NCBI GenBank assembly: GCA_036365455.1
Contig: JAWQUS010000032.1
Coordinates: forward strand, 14,330,001-14,394,000
Direction of reading: 5' to 3'
Length of the DNA stretch: 64,000 bases
Source: Macrosoma leucophasiata
Lineage: Eukaryota; Arthropoda; Insecta; Lepidoptera; Hedylidae
In this document: one piece after another, positions 1-11,393 of the stretch
Numbering within the stretch: position 1 is the stretch's first letter
Layout of the letters: each line of letters starts with the position of its first letter
Notes under the pieces: generated by a model
Databases searched by the model: none
What the model was told of the DNA's origin: nothing
Seen by the model: the letters and a program-made list of their open reading frames with translations, nothing else
Program-made: the position numbers and the translations under genes

Positions 1-23
1 TATGCCAATCAAAGAGTTTTTTT

Positions 24-306
24 ATTGGTGGTAGAGCTCCAGTGACGGAGCTCGCGAGCGTAGGCACCACCGCGTTACCTAATATACTTGCTGCTAAATG
101 ATAGTGTTCAGCACTATCGTGTTACGGTCACGTGGGAATGTACGGCCCTGAAATTTCTGGCACAGAGGCATAACACCTTAGGCCTCAGAAGTGGTAACGC
201 ATCTGCCTTTTGACCTCTGGTATTTGTGTGGGCGTCTATAGGCTGCAGTCATCACTTAACATCAATGTGAACTGCATGCTTGTTAGCCACTATCATTACA
301 TAAAGA
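24..306 (+). repeat. Family A SINE-like repeat, near full length
   Basis: First copy of the commonest repeat here. Copies of about 285 bp begin near ACTGGTGGTAGAGCTCCAG, pass through a block reading CTAATATACTTGCCGCTAAA and one reading GGTCTTTGTGTGGGTGTC, and end TTACATAAAAAA. I see no terminal inverted repeats. The fixed A-rich 3' end suggests a retroposon (SINE or LINE tail), but I find no convincing tRNA-type A/B boxes, so the class is uncertain. It has no coding capacity. A small extra scrap (GAGGGCGTAGGCATCACCGC) follows at about 372-392. Confidence 0.85.
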
Positions 307-392
307 GGTAACATTTTTTAATTTCAAAAGTTTAAGGCGTTCCCACAATGAAACTACTTTCAGTAACACTTGAGGGCGTAGGCATCACCGCC

Positions 393-1564
393 CACATTCG
401 CTCCTTATGTCTGAGATCTACCATAACTAAAAAATATATATTGATAAACGTTTGAATTCCGCGAATTTATCTTAATTAGTAAGTTTTTAATAACTAGTTA
501 AACTTAAATATAGCCTTGTTATTTGTGTCAGGATGAAAATTAGCAAGCGGCTCACGTAGGTGCTAGGGATGCAAACGATTTTATCGATGTATCACCCCAA
601 AAAAAAACAAATGCGATTCGGCCTTTTTATTATTGCACTTTATATAAGTGATGACTCGTCTTGGCACGGTCGAAGTTTACTAGCAGGCTTTGAAAGTCTT
701 AAAAAGTTACGCAGCCTTCTATCCTGCCTACTACTCTTACCATAGGAGAGCCCTATGGATCCGATGCTCGGCCTGCTTCGCCTTAGATCGTTATGGGGCA
801 GAAAAAGTCATAGTATTAGCGGGGCTTCATCATCCGCTTGAGTGATTTCCAAAGTTACTGACTTAGTTACTTGCCATAAATATCTTGGACTGTTGATAGT
901 TTTTTTTTTATAAGTAATAAACTAAATAACCTTTCCCTTCTTATCTTGGAAACTACTAGACCCAAAAATAAGATTATTTTATTTAAAATGGCCACTTTAC
1001 TCAAAATGTTAATTCGACTATAAAGGATTAGCGAAGCATATTTATTGAAACCGTTAAAATGAATTTTTAATCACTTGGCATTTTAAGATTAACCTATGTT
1101 TCGACAAGTTACAAAAAAAAGAAAAACTACTTACTTAAATAGATAGGTTCCTACATTATGTCAATTTCCATCTTTTAAACGAAATACTTATGACTTACAA
1201 CAGATAAGTGTATCAATAGGTCTAATGTCTTCTTTCAAATATAATTAGGCAAACGCTTCAGAGATGTATGTTTGTTTGCCACAATATTATCGATATATCG
1301 ATGTTTATCTTTACGATCTCTACATCCCTAGTTGCGGCTGGTCTCCCTTGAACTTGTTTGTGAATTGAATTATCTTCACAAATCCACCCACGTGTGCTGT
1401 CCACTAATTGATATGCGATTTTATTTCCAATTGATTTTATCTGTATTGTCCTTTGTTATAATTGTGCTGTGATATCATACGGCTTAATATCCTTTGCTGA
1501 AGTTTTTCTTGGTGAAGTCTAAGAATTTTATCACTATGTTTATGAGACGGAACTCTATACAAAT
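393..1564. other. AT-rich stretch, no gene seen
   Basis: AT-rich sequence on both strands. The only reading frame of note, at 560-745, has no recognisable motif, no splice context and biased low-complexity composition. I see no exon, RNA gene or named repeat here. Confidence 0.5.
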
Positions 1565-1822
1565 ACAGTACGCAGCAAGAAATATGGAACATCGTGCCTA
1601 CGAAAGAGAGCATCGGCTAGTTTTGACTTCGTAGAGCGTTATCTCTGCTGCACACTGCCTACGTAAGCACTGACAGTCATGTATTGGTCAAAACTTGATC
1701 AAAATGGTTGATAAACGTCAAATACGTAGGTACGGTGCGAAAGATATAACGCTCTATAGACCCGAAATAAGCCGAAGTCTCCTTCCTAAGCTGGATGTGC
1801 AATATTTATTGTTGAGCACTGT
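1565..1822. mobile_element. Family E MITE (ACAGT...ACTGT ends), copy 1
   Basis: About 258 bp bounded by ACAGTACGCAGCAAGAAAT on the left and its imperfect inverse ending GTTGAGCACTGT on the right. Inside the ends is a second imperfect inverted block (GAGCGTTATCTCT near the left, AACGCTCTATAG near the right). The structure is that of a non-autonomous DNA transposon. A second right half (1823-1970) follows in tandem, so the right arm is duplicated. Related copies are at 3732-3984, 36967-37188 and the split copy 22288-24957. Confidence 0.75.
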
Positions 1823-1970
1823 AAGCACTGATAGTCCGGTATTGGTCAAAACTTGATCAAAATGGTCGACAAACGTCACATAGGTAAGGCGCGAAAGAGA
1901 TAATGCTCTACAGAGCCGAAATCTCCTTTCTAAGCTCGATGTGTAATATTTTTTGTTGGATATAGTCATA
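1823..1970. repeat. Tandem duplicate of the family E right half
   Basis: Repeats the central and right parts of the preceding element (TTGGTCAAAACTTGATCAAA through the GTGTAATATTTTTTGTTGGA end) with substitutions. The frame at 1754-1969 on the minus strand is a by-product of this repeat. Confidence 0.7.
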
Positions 1971-1998
1971 ATCTGTACTAATCGTGTGGATTAGAACT

Positions 1999-2174
1999 TA
2001 AGGCCCCTCTACACGATGGGCCATTGCGATGGTCCACTGCGGTGGGCCAGCGTGTAGAGTGCGTAGTGGTGTCGGATGGCTTATGGCGAGTGGGGTGGCC
2101 GAGAAATGGCGCCGGTGTCGGGTTTTCGGCCGCACATCAAAGATGGTAGTACGCATCTACACATGGGCCCCTTA
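1999..2174. mobile_element. Short MITE with TAAGGCCCCTCTACAC-type ends
   Basis: About 176 bp. The left end reads TAAGGCCCCTCTACACGATG and the right end is its imperfect inverse, CATCTACACATGGGCCCCTTA (read to 2174). The GC-rich interior stands out from the AT-rich flanks. It is non-coding. A related scrap (CATCGTGTAG...) is seen near 2458-2530. Confidence 0.65.
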
Positions 2175-2228
2175 AACAGTGCATGCATACGTGCTGTAAA
2201 GATATTTCGCCGCTGCGGCTAATGTTTC

Positions 2229-2411
2229 CAAGTCCATCAAACTCAAACTCGTTTAATCACTTGGAAATAATAGAATTTGCTTGTGATAGGTCAAATTACA
2301 AATATAAAATTAAAGCGAATAACAACTGATAAGTTGATTAATATGTCAAAGTAAACAAAATAAAATAAATAATGGTCCAAAAAACTTAATAATAAAAATA
2401 GGTATCAACAT
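2229..2411 (-). repeat. LINE 3' UTR fragment with (TTTGAG)n-type tail
   Basis: Nearly identical to 17822-18005, including TCACTTGGAAATAATAG and GCGAATAACAACTGAT. The CAAACTCAAACTC run at the left edge reads as a TTTGAG-repeat 3' tail on the minus strand, which suggests the 3' end of a non-LTR retroposon. No coding part is attached here. Confidence 0.55.
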
Positions 2412-3275
2412 CTCTCAATCATCTCAAAAGGAGTTAAGACCACAAGTGACTGTCGTCATCGTGTAGTTGCGTTTCAGCCATCGCTTGGCCATCTCGCTGG
2501 ATCAGCGCTGGCTCATCGTGTGAGCCATTAGAACAATATCAAACTGACAGAATAGTGTGCACTGGCGCTTAGATTAGGCAACACGTTAGTGCCTAGGATT
2601 TTCAGTGTGATAATCAAAGTGCTAACAACAACAAAAATACGACATGAATACATAACAGCGATACATCAATAGCTGTAACTACATAATGTTTGCATCCATA
2701 TGCTAATCGCGTTACACTCTAGCGATCACCGTCGCTTTCACTGCCTGTTTTATTGTTATCTGTTACATACTTTATTTATGTCTGGCCTTTTTTTTTATAT
2801 GAATTGGAGGTGGCTTACAAACATTTCAAATGGATGATAAACTGCAGCCTGTAGATATCTACACAAAATTTAGATCAAATGCAGATTCCCCAAAAACCCC
2901 AAAGATGGGGTTTTTATTATGTGATGAGAGTGGTAGCACTAGAATTTTCTTCTACTGGAAGAGAATTCTTCCATTAGTACAGTCAGTCAACCGAACAATG
3001 GCGATCAAGTCTTTGCAACACGTCGGTAGTAAATATAATAACGTGAGATGGGCAACCACCAAACAAAAAATATTTTAGTATGAGAATCTAAGACATTAGC
3101 AATTCTGATACGATTCACTGTAGAAGAACATAGTACCTACGTCCTAGCGCGGCGTCGGACTGGCTATTATAGTCGAGAGGCGGGCCCCAGTCAACTCAGG
3201 CTTCTTACGGGTCCGGCTTGCGAGGCTTGCCGCAAGTATCAGATCTACTATTCAGTCTTAGGCCCCAGGCCTTTT

Positions 3276-3559
3276 ACTAGTAGTAGAGCTCCAGTGACGG
3301 AGCTCGCGGGCGTAGGCACCCCCGCATTACCTAATTTACTTGCCGCTAAATGGTAGTGTTCAACACTTTCGTGTTCCGGACAGGTGGTAATGTACGGCTC
3401 TGTAATTTCCGGCACAGAGGCATAACACCTTAGGCCTCAGGAGTGGTAACGCTTTTGCATTTTGACCTTGGTCTTTGTGTGGGTATCTATAGGCTGCAGT
3501 CATCACTTACCATCAATGTGAGCTGCATGCTTGTTTGCCACTTCCATTACATAAAAAAA
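3276..3559 (+). repeat. Family A repeat, near full length
   Basis: Starts ACTAGTAGTAGAGCTCCAG and ends CCATTACATAAAAAAAG. Same order of blocks as the copy at 24-306. Confidence 0.85.
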
Positions 3560-3731
3560 GGCGTGTGCCGAGCCACCCGAACCCTTCCGGGGTCCTGGTA
3601 TGCCCTCTAGAATCCAAAATACAATAATCTCTCTTGCAAGTTGCAACATAATCTACCCGATTTTCTGTAATATCGTAGGTAGGTATGTGGTTTTAAAAGT
3701 ATTTCGATCCTTCCTTCCTTTACATTTGTAT

Positions 3732-3984
3732 ACAGTGCTTATCAAGAAATAATGCACATCGAGCCTATGAAAATGACAATCGGCTAGTTTCGGCTTTATA
3801 GAGCGTTATCTTTGCTGCACACTGCCTACGTAAGCATCCGTAGTCCGGTATTAGTCAAATCTTGATCAAAATGGTCGACAAACGTCAAATAGGTAAGGTA
3901 CGAAAGAGATAACGCTCTACAGATTCGAAATAAGCCGACGTCTCTTTCTGAGGTCGATATGCATTATTTCTTGTTGGATACTGT
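3732..3984. mobile_element. Family E MITE, copy 2
   Basis: About 253 bp from ACAGTGCTTATCAAGAAAT to TTTCTTGTTGGATACTGT, with the internal GAGCGTTATC / AACGCTCTAC inverted blocks. Non-coding. Confidence 0.8.
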
Positions 3985-4249
3985 TCTTATTTGTGATGCC
4001 GATTATGAAATTGTCGAAATAAAGTACATAAAACATAAAATGTCATTTTTATTTATGTAGATCGCTGTGTCTTTGACTTCAAGCCCACGAACTCATTCCG
4101 AGATTGTTTTGTAGTTCACTAATAAGGATAAACGGAAGTGCAGTCCATGGTAAGCGAATACCTACTGCAGTGTTGAGTCTGTTAAGAATATATTTTAGAC
4201 TGGCCTTGGACAAAAGGCCTCTTATATTACCTTTCAGGTACGATTCCGA

Positions 4250-4540
4250 ACTCCGCTGCACCGCGTAGGGATAGGCAGAGGTAAATGCATACATTCAAGC
4301 ATACCTACATGCAAACACCCACGATTCGCCGGTTACGTTTTTGGCCCATGTAACAGGTGGCGAGCCTGTTGACATCTCTGGGCACATTACCAAACTTCGA
4401 GGTACTGGGAAATTTCCAGAAGATAGAAAATGCCCAATAGAACCATAGACAAAGGACTTTACACCATTATCTCTGATAACCCCCTACACGGGAATCGAAC
4501 CCAGGATCTTAGCGTAGCAGGCAGCAGGCTACCGAGGCAG
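4250..4540 (-). repeat. tRNA-derived SINE (family B), copy 1
   Basis: Read on the minus strand it begins with a degenerate tRNA-like head (CTGCCTCGGTAGCCTGCTGC..., then B-box-like GGGTTCGATTCCC), continues through a body containing AGTACCTCGAAGTTTGG and CCTGTTACATGGGCC, and ends near CTGCCTATCCCTACGCGGTG. The minus-strand frame at 4459-4854 is an artefact of this SINE and its flank. Confidence 0.75.
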
Positions 4541-4817
4541 TTTAAGGAGGCAGCTCGGAATGCAATCTCATATAAACATTGTAGAGACCAGTAGAGCTGC
4601 GGCAGCTCTGCGGCGGCAGCACTGCTGCGTGCAGCGGATTTCAGAATCGTACTTATCTTCACTGATATGACAGTCCAATGGTTATTGTGAACCTCTTTGT
4701 AGGAAAGAAATATCTTCATGCAATTAGAGAGGCAGCTGCAGCTCTCTATAAAATTAAGTTCAGTATTTCTTGCATGAATCGTAGCATAGATACCTAGTAT
4801 CTTTATTTCTTTCTTTA

Positions 4818-5205
4818 ATAATAAATAATAATGGCAACCCATTATACGTCCCACTGCTGGGCACGACTCTCTCCCCCTTTTTTTTTGAGGGGAGGCCTGG
4901 AGCTTACTCCACCACGCTGCTCCAATGCGGATTGGTGGAGGTGTTGGGGTTAGTGGCCAACCCGCTGTCGGATGTTTTCAAACCGCCCATAAGGCCTCCG
5001 ACAAGGTTTAACGACTGCTATCTATCGATAGCAACCGGGACCGACGGCTTAACGAGCCCTCCGAAGCACGGAAACGCGCATTTAATTTGCCACTAGCGGT
5101 CACCCATGACACTACCCGACCGCGCCCGTAGTGCTTAATCGAGTAGATCTCTTATGATCTACACCAGCCGCGGGGTCATGCGCGCTTCACGGAATACTCT
5201 TATAC
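4818..5205 (-). repeat. Retroposon 3' region with (ATT)n tail (family M)
   Basis: On the minus strand the element ends ...CCCAGCAGTGGGACG, then GGTTGCCATTATTATT, a 3' tail of ATT repeats. The plus-strand copies at 50283-50425 and 48480-48552 share the GAGAGACTCGTG..CAGCA.TGGGA block and the same tail. The body (4860-5200) is GC-richer than its surroundings. It is probably a SINE or the 3' end of a LINE. Confidence 0.6.
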
Positions 5206-7046
5206 AAATAATATTCACATTCGTTGGATATTTATAACCAACAGCTTCCATTACATTTGGTAACCGCACCCACAGACAACTGCCCCTCCTTCCATTACCA
5301 ATGAATAGAAGTGATCACAACTATTCACAACCATCACATAAACACACAGACACACCAACAATGGCTAAATGTCTTTCAACTCTCATACATTAATATGTCA
5401 GCAGATAACAGCGGCCCACGTCAGATTATTTAAATAAAATTATCATATATTACTAATGATCCATTTAATTGATTTATCTGCAGGATATTTCTTAGGATTT
5501 TGTTGCGAAAACGGTTGCGGTTAATGCAATGGCACTCGGCTGTCTGGTTTTCCTCATTCATATATTTGTTATTTCAACGCCCTATTTCAAAAGTTTCGTC
5601 TATCTTACATAATTAATGTGAAACCAAGTAAAGCCGGACAAGTGCGAGTCAGACTCCCGATCCCAGGGTTCCGGACAATTGAGAAATTACTTCATTCAGT
5701 TTCCGGTTTGCTTATAAGAAAATAAGAAGTCTTTTATAACAGACAGATAGTTACACGTACGTGTGATACTATAAAGTTTCCTTTTTGCTTTTGAGGGACT
5801 GACTGAATCCTAAAAAAATACTGAGTAGGTACGTACTACGTAAACGTATGAGGTTATAAAAAACAACGAAACCTTGTTTGATGAATGTGAAAGACATTTT
5901 GGTCCGGATTTTCTCGCGTAAACAACACTCCTAATTACCGTGACCACTAATTGCGGGTGTATTGTATAAGCTGGTAGCTGGAAAGTGCACGAAACGAAGT
6001 TGGGAGTATTGTACACACGAGAAAATCCCCAAATATAATTTCTACAACAGAACTGACAGAACTGTGTTATAAAGAAATTCCAAAGCATTGTACTTAATCG
6101 TATTGCTATATCGCTCTAAACGTATATCTACTAGGGAGTTGAGTAAAATAATTTCATTGAACAACTGAATGAAATCTCACCTGTACTAACCGATCTTTAT
6201 TCGACCAATTTAACAGTTTAATTAAAAATGAGTACGAACGAAAAGAACGATGGAAATGCCAGGCATTTTTATTGTGATCCTGAATGTTTTGGAGACATTA
6301 AATATAATTTCTTACTGTTACATACGTACAGGTATTTAGTCTGAATGGACCGTGGTCCTTGCGGTCGTAATCGAAAATCGTCTACCATCGATATGGACTA
6401 CAAGATCGTTCTTAATACCATCCTTTAAACTCAACCAACTAAACTAAGGCTGAATCGTATTGCGCAAAATTTCGTTTTTGAAACTCTTTGAAACACCAGC
6501 CTTTGCTTTTAGTTTTGTACTGTTACTTATGCGTTCTAAGAATTCTCTTATTCTTACGCCTGTACTAGTTGTGCTCGCTGGGCTATGTGTACCTACTTAA
6601 TACTTAACGCCGATATAAGATAGTATGTGGGAGGGAGGTATGTATTGATCGGATGAGGTCATGTTGGTAATCCCTCAGAATTCCCCGTTATGTTAATAAC
6701 TTTAAGTGCGTTTGTCTGGAAAGTATTAGAATGTCTGGCTTTGTGCCTCACAAACCTGACACTAATTCAGCCATACTAATCCCATTCAAGCTTTTTCGAA
6801 AAAATAGTGTAATGGGTGTCACTTGTATGTTGGTATTGAGAATAATGATCTCTTTTGGATCCATTTTCAAAATGGTAGGTACATGATGGTTTGTGGTACC
6901 TCACTAATAGCCCCCTACCAAAGGCGTCGTCAGGAGGTGATAGGAGTAGATAGCTACATTCTATCTCCCATAGATTAAAAGTAGCTCAATTTTCAGCAAA
7001 CTGGACTGCTATCTACCATCATCATCATCATAATAATATACATGCT
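5206..7046. other. No gene seen; one short retroposon scrap
   Basis: AT-rich, with no open frame above 92 codons and no splice-bounded coding stretch. At about 5630-5690 a scrap reading GCCGGACAAGTGCGAGTC resembles a common insect retroposon end, and an inverse-oriented relative lies at 30905-30970. A short ATC/ATA microsatellite lies at 7016-7040. Confidence 0.5.
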
Positions 7047-7727
7047 ACTATTTGTAGAGCTTCAGTGACGGAGCTCGCGGGCGTAGGCACCACCGCAATA
7101 CCTTATATACTTGCCGCGAAATGGTAGTGTTCAGCTCTATCGTGATCCGGTTAGATGGTAATATATAGCCCCGTAATGACTATCACAGAGAGATGAGTGA
7201 CGGAGCTCGCGGGCGTAGGCACCACCGCATTACCTAATATACTTGCTGCTAAATGTTCAACATTATCGTGTTCTGTGGTAATCCACCTGACTGGAAGACG
7301 ATAATGTTGAACACTTAGGGCGAGATTCACAGACCGCACTACGACTTTACTTTCGAGCAAAGTACGCTTCGAACTGTCAAAACCCATACATTTCTGACAG
7401 TTCTAAGCATACTTTGCTCAAAGTAAAGTCATAATGCGGTCTGTGAATCTCGCACTTAGAAACAGAAGAAGAAAAAAACAGGAGGAATAACATCTAAACA
7501 AACAGAGGCATAACATCTTTGGCCTCAAGAGTAGTAACGTATCTTTTCGAAGTCCACACTCTCACACTCCTGCATGCTTGATTACCGCTTGCATTAGGTA
7601 CATAAAAAAGTAGTAATTCGGGTAGTAACGCATCTGCATTTTGACCTCCGGTCTTTGTGTAGGTGTCTATAAGCTGCAACATCAATGTGAACTGCATGTT
7701 TGTTTGCCACCTCCATTACCTAAAAAA
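7047..7727 (+). repeat. Cluster of broken family A copies
   Basis: At least three partial plus-strand copies: 7047-7192 (starts ACTATTTGTAGAGCTTCAG), 7193-7311 (restarts at GAGTGACGGAGCTCGCGGGC), and 3' parts at 7500-7607 and 7608-7727, each ending in A-rich TTACATAAAAAA-like sequence. A fold-back MITE (7319-7452) splits the second copy. Confidence 0.75.
7319..7452. mobile_element. Family G fold-back MITE with 7-bp duplication
   Basis: 134 bp, almost entirely two inverted arms: GGCGAGATTCACAGACCGCA at the left and TGCGGTCTGTGAATCTCG at the right, with AAAGTACGCTTCGAACTGTC facing GACAGTTCTAAGCATACTTT inside. It is flanked by the direct repeat CACTTAG (7312-7318 and 7453-7459). A second copy is at 57178-57305. 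Non-coding. Confidence 0.8.
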
Positions 7728-8306
7728 TATGACTTATCTAAACATGGATTTTCTTTTCAAATATATGAACGTTAAAGGCTATAGACCGGAATGAACTAAG
7801 TACATTCCTTACAATTTCTCGCCAGTCTCAAGGCCCGCAGCCGTTGGGTATTAAATGACAGACGACAGTTATGAATGGAAACGGCTCCGAGGTGCCAAGG
7901 TGGCAGTGGGCGGGTTTCGTCACATATAATATTGTTATCCTGACGATTTCGTATTTTGATTTCGCAAAATATACATAGACACCAAATTATTGTGTGCGAT
8001 TTGCAATGTTGATTTTACCATATTTCATAATTATTATCTTCTTTTCAATGAAGGTATTTGGGCCGCTAATGCTCATACGATTAAAAGGTGATATGAGCGT
8101 TTGATTTTCCAAATGTAATATGGATGTTGCTTTTTTACTGCTCAAAATAGAGACCTTATACCTCTAGTTACCAGAGAATATGTAACAATACTACGTTACA
8201 TGTCTCTATGCCTCTACCTCTTCTGGGGCCTCAACATTATACCTAGTCTTGTACTATAGATACCATTTATTACCATTACCATACCATACCATTATTTTAT
8301 CTTAGG

Positions 8307-8440
8307 AAAGTGGCAAATAAGCATGCCGCTCACATTGATGTTAAGTGATGACTGCAGCCTATAGACATTTACACAAAAACCAGAGGTCAAAATGCAGATG
8401 CGTCGCCAGGTCGCCATCTCTGAGACCTTAGTTGTTATAT
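8307..8440 (-). repeat. Family A fragment (3' half)
   Basis: Minus-strand 3' half: AAGTGGCAAATAAGCATGC through GATGACTGCAGCCTATAG to the CCTTAG..TGTTAT block, then truncated where a Helitron-like end begins. Confidence 0.75.
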
Positions 8441-8628
8441 GCGGCCCGTCCCGGCTTCGCCCGCGCTGCTCCGTTCCTATTATTCATAGCGTGATGATAT
8501 AGCCTTCCTCGATAAATGGGCTATCTAACACTGAAAAAACTTTTCAAATCGGACCAGTAGTTGCTGAGATTAGCGCGTTCAAACAAAGAAACAAACAGAC
8601 TTCAACTTTATAATATTAAGTATAGATT
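8441..8628 (-). mobile_element. Helitron-like fragment (family J)
   Basis: Starts GCGGCCCGTCCCGGCTTCGC and ends TATAATATTAAGTATAGATT. On the minus strand this is the usual short Helitron-like layout, with AATCTATACTTAATATTATA at the 5' side and a GC-rich 3' end. Relatives are at 20560-20748, 20893-21430 and 37871-38057. The terminal CTAG is not kept here. Confidence 0.6.
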
Positions 8629-9822
8629 ACAGACTATAGAGCGACCCGCGCATGGTTATTCCAGTTGCATCTTCTAATCGCATAAGGTGTGATAACTCTA
8701 CACTCCTAACAGTGCCCTAAGTCAAGATTGAGACTTACAGGGTTCTCCCTTAAGCGGTTGCTTAAATATTAAGGCTGAGAGTCACTCGCCACTTACTCGT
8801 TGAAGTACACCACAAAGCTTCTCGATATAAGCCATCTACTCAACGAATCATAATGTAAAGAAGTGTAACTAAGTAAAAAAATTGGTTCCATATACCACAT
8901 GGTACACCGTACGCGGAGGAGAAATGGGACACGCCGCGCCGCAGCGCGTCAGACTAGCGTTTCCGTGCCGCTCGGCGAACATACATAATCGAATGCCAGC
9001 ATTGTACTCGTATATTATTATGTTGAAAGTGTGAGTGTGTTTGTTATGTTTGCAGTTAGTTTGTTTGTGTAAATGGAACCAAAATCGAAGCGAAAATTGT
9101 AGGAGACTCACATTTCTACTAATTATTTATTCGTAGTAGGCAGGCATAACAACTGTTAATTACCGCTCTTGTGATTGTCAAACTATATCAGAACGTAATA
9201 GATAATATATCCAATGTAACACTCTGCCCTCTGCCCCTCTACAATATTGAACCCCACCTTACCCTACTCAAGAAAAACAAAAGACGGAACGTCTACGGCG
9301 TAGCGTAGGCACTGTATTGCAGCTCTACTACCAGTCATTGTTATGAATGAATTGTCTTTCTTTATTAATTCCACTTTCTAAAACAATATTTAAACCAGTA
9401 TATCCAGTTGATAACTTTATTAAAACTCAATTTTAACATACGATAACCTAGGCATTACAATATTATCACCTTTGTTCCAATAGGTACAAAGTAAATTATC
9501 GCTTTCAATGCAAATACCTGAATGAAATTCTGTGCTATTCAGAAATACATTCATTTAAAAGTCAACGTACTATTAGATTACAATTTAATGCCTTTTTATT
9601 CGCGAAACAGCTTATCACACCCACTTCTTTCGTTGACGCAATGCCTTCTCGCGCTTCGACACACTGACAGATGCTAAAGTACGCGAGCGCGCGAAACACA
9701 ACTGTCAACTATTAAAAAAAAGCACGTGATTTTAAAAGTTTGCATTAGGATTTGTGATCCTAGTTGTTTATCAAATCTCACGAGCTGATAAGAATTTGAG
9801 ATTGTAGTTTTATACGTTATTT
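8629..9822. other. No gene seen
   Basis: Mixed AT-rich sequence. The short minus-strand frame at 8869-9111 has no motif or splice context. A GC-rich patch at 8915-8975 and a GCGCGAAACAC patch near 9685 are unexplained. The stretch just upstream of 9823 may hold promoter elements for the candidate exon below. Confidence 0.45.
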
Positions 9823-9824
9823 TC

Positions 9825-10010
9825 AGTTCACTACACAGTTTTTTTCGGTGTGAAGTTGTTCGTTGTTTTTAGTTTTTAATTTTTTCGCGATTATAACCAG
9901 TCGGTGCTCAGTGTAGAGTTTTGTTAAGTGAATTTTAAGTGTACCTAAATATTTGTTTGGAACAAGTTTTTAAAAGAAGAACAAGATTTTTTACGTTTCA
10001 TTAAAAACAG
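9825..10010 (+). other. Possible non-coding first exon
   Basis: A perfect insect initiator match TCAGTT (TCAKTY, A at 9825) is followed by about 186 bp of T- and G-rich leader-like sequence without a long frame, ending AAAAACAG|GTTGGT, a fair splice donor at 10011. A DPE-like AGTTGT lies at +30 rather than the canonical +28. There is no coding content, so if real this is a 5' UTR exon of a plus-strand gene; the partner exon could be 11394-11500. Inference only. Confidence 0.3.
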
Positions 10011-10234
10011 GTTGGTGTATTTTATCATACAGTTTTGATGTGCAAATTCTTTCTGTATCTGATCATTACAAACACGTCTGATTAGATACAACATATTATC
10101 TTAAAATATTTTTAATTTTACTTGTTTGATATTGTTGCTGTCTTAATTTAAATTTCTACTGTATTTTTTTATGTTTCTACTACAGGTTTACTTCATTATT
10201 AACCCTAGTAGACACATACAAAGATTCCTATTAA

Positions 10235-10416
10235 TCCCTACTAATATTATAAATGCGAAAGTAACTTTGTCTGTCTGTCTGTCTGTCTGTTACCTTTTCA
10301 CGTCCTGACGACTGAACCGATTTTAATGAAATTTGGTACGGAGATAGAGTTGACTTTGAGAAAGAACACAGGCTACTTTTCGACATCCACGCGCCGAAGC
10401 CGCGGGCAACAGCTAG
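10235..10416 (+). mobile_element. Complete short Helitron-like element
   Basis: 182 bp starting TCCCTACTAATATTATAAAT and ending GGGCAACAGCTAG, placed exactly between A and T (A|TC...CTAG|T), with no inverted repeats or duplication, as expected of Helitrons. It includes a GTCTGTCTGTCT run and ACTGAACCGATTTTAATG. Non-autonomous. Relatives are at 48314-48443 and 55618-55783. Confidence 0.8.
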
Positions 10417-10604
10417 TAATGAATAAAATTTACTTATAACTTTATAATTTTTTCACGTCGTCAGTGGATATGATTGAAGTTATTTAACCCACTTCGTCAT
10501 TGTGGTTAAATACTGCGCATCATTCAGAAAAACATCATTTTGATCAAAATGTCGTAACGCAGGTAGGTAGCCATAAATGTGTAAGCAAGGATTTATTACA
10601 TTGA

Positions 10605-10700
10605 TAGATGAGGCACGGGAGGTGTGTCAGGACCGAGATATCTGGCGCTCCATACTCTCTGCCTACCCCGTTAGGGACCTGGCGTGAAGATACATACATA
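10605..10700 (+). repeat. LINE 3' end fragment (AGATACATACATACAT tail)
   Basis: Contains GGAGGTGTGTCAGGACCGAG and CTGCCTACCCCGTTAGGGAC and ends GAAGATACATACATACAT. It is the last part of the non-LTR family seen more fully at 32329-32586, whose final codons read roughly REVCQDRDIW...AYPVRDLA. Heavily 5' truncated. Confidence 0.7.
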
Positions 10701-10870
10701 CATAAGGATTTATTACCATAACGGATATCGACTTTAGACTTTACTCATAAAATTTAATGTGCTGGACTGATGAAATATCAAAGTCAGCAGGGACTGTTGT
10801 GGTAAGGGCAAAAAACCGAACTTTCTGGAGACACATGCCTTAACTCGAAGTCATAATCCCTTGATAAAAA

Positions 10871-11080
10871 GTAACGCCTGTAATCCGAAGGGATAGATAG
10901 AGATAAATGCATTCAAACATACATGCAAACACTCACGATTCGCCGTTTTATGTTTTGGCCCATGTAACAGGTGGCTGTTGACATCTCAGGGCACATTACC
11001 AAACTTCAAGGTAGGTACTAGGAAAGTTCTGGAAAATGGAAAAATCCTAATAGAACCAGAGATAAAGGATTTTACCTATG
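10871..11080 (-). repeat. tRNA-derived SINE (family B), partial
   Basis: Body and 3' end of family B on the minus strand (GTAACGCCTGTAATCCGAAG, GCCCATGTAACAGGTGGC, GGGCACATTACCAAACTTC). The tRNA-like head is missing; it is truncated next to a Helitron-like element. Confidence 0.7.
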
Positions 11081-11081
11081 A

Positions 11082-11261
11082 CTAGTTGAAAATAAAATTG
11101 TGATTTTTACTATTTCCCTTCAATTTCTTCATATTTTATAACCTTTTAAACCTTTCCTGGACTTCCAAAAATCATTCAAAACCAAAATTAGCCAAATCTG
11201 TGCAGCCGTTCTCGAGTTTTAGCGAGACTAACGAACAGCAATAGATTTTTATATATATAGA
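11082..11261 (-). mobile_element. Short Helitron-like element, inverse orientation
   Basis: On the minus strand it starts TCTATATATATAAAAATC and ends CTAG (complement of 11082-11085). The interior contains CTCGAGTTTTAGCGAGACTA and TGGACTTCCAAAAATCATTC, shared with the split plus-strand copy at 31308-31856. It lies between A and T. Confidence 0.7.
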
Positions 11262-11393
11262 TTGATAGATTTACAATCCTAACTGACAGCGATTAGATTG
11301 ATATGCTGTGTTGACATGTATCGAATAAAATTGATTTAATTATGATTAAGAACAAAATTATAAATTAGTAGCCACTAATTATCTCATTTTCAG

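Noticed and set aside
2830..3078. 82-codon plus-strand frame
   Set aside because: Its first third is a degraded minus-strand family A piece (ACTGCAGCCTGTAGATATC...CAAATGCAGAT). No domain and no splice support.
4459..4854. 131-codon minus-strand frame
   Set aside because: It starts in family M, ends in a tRNA-derived SINE head and has no protein motif.
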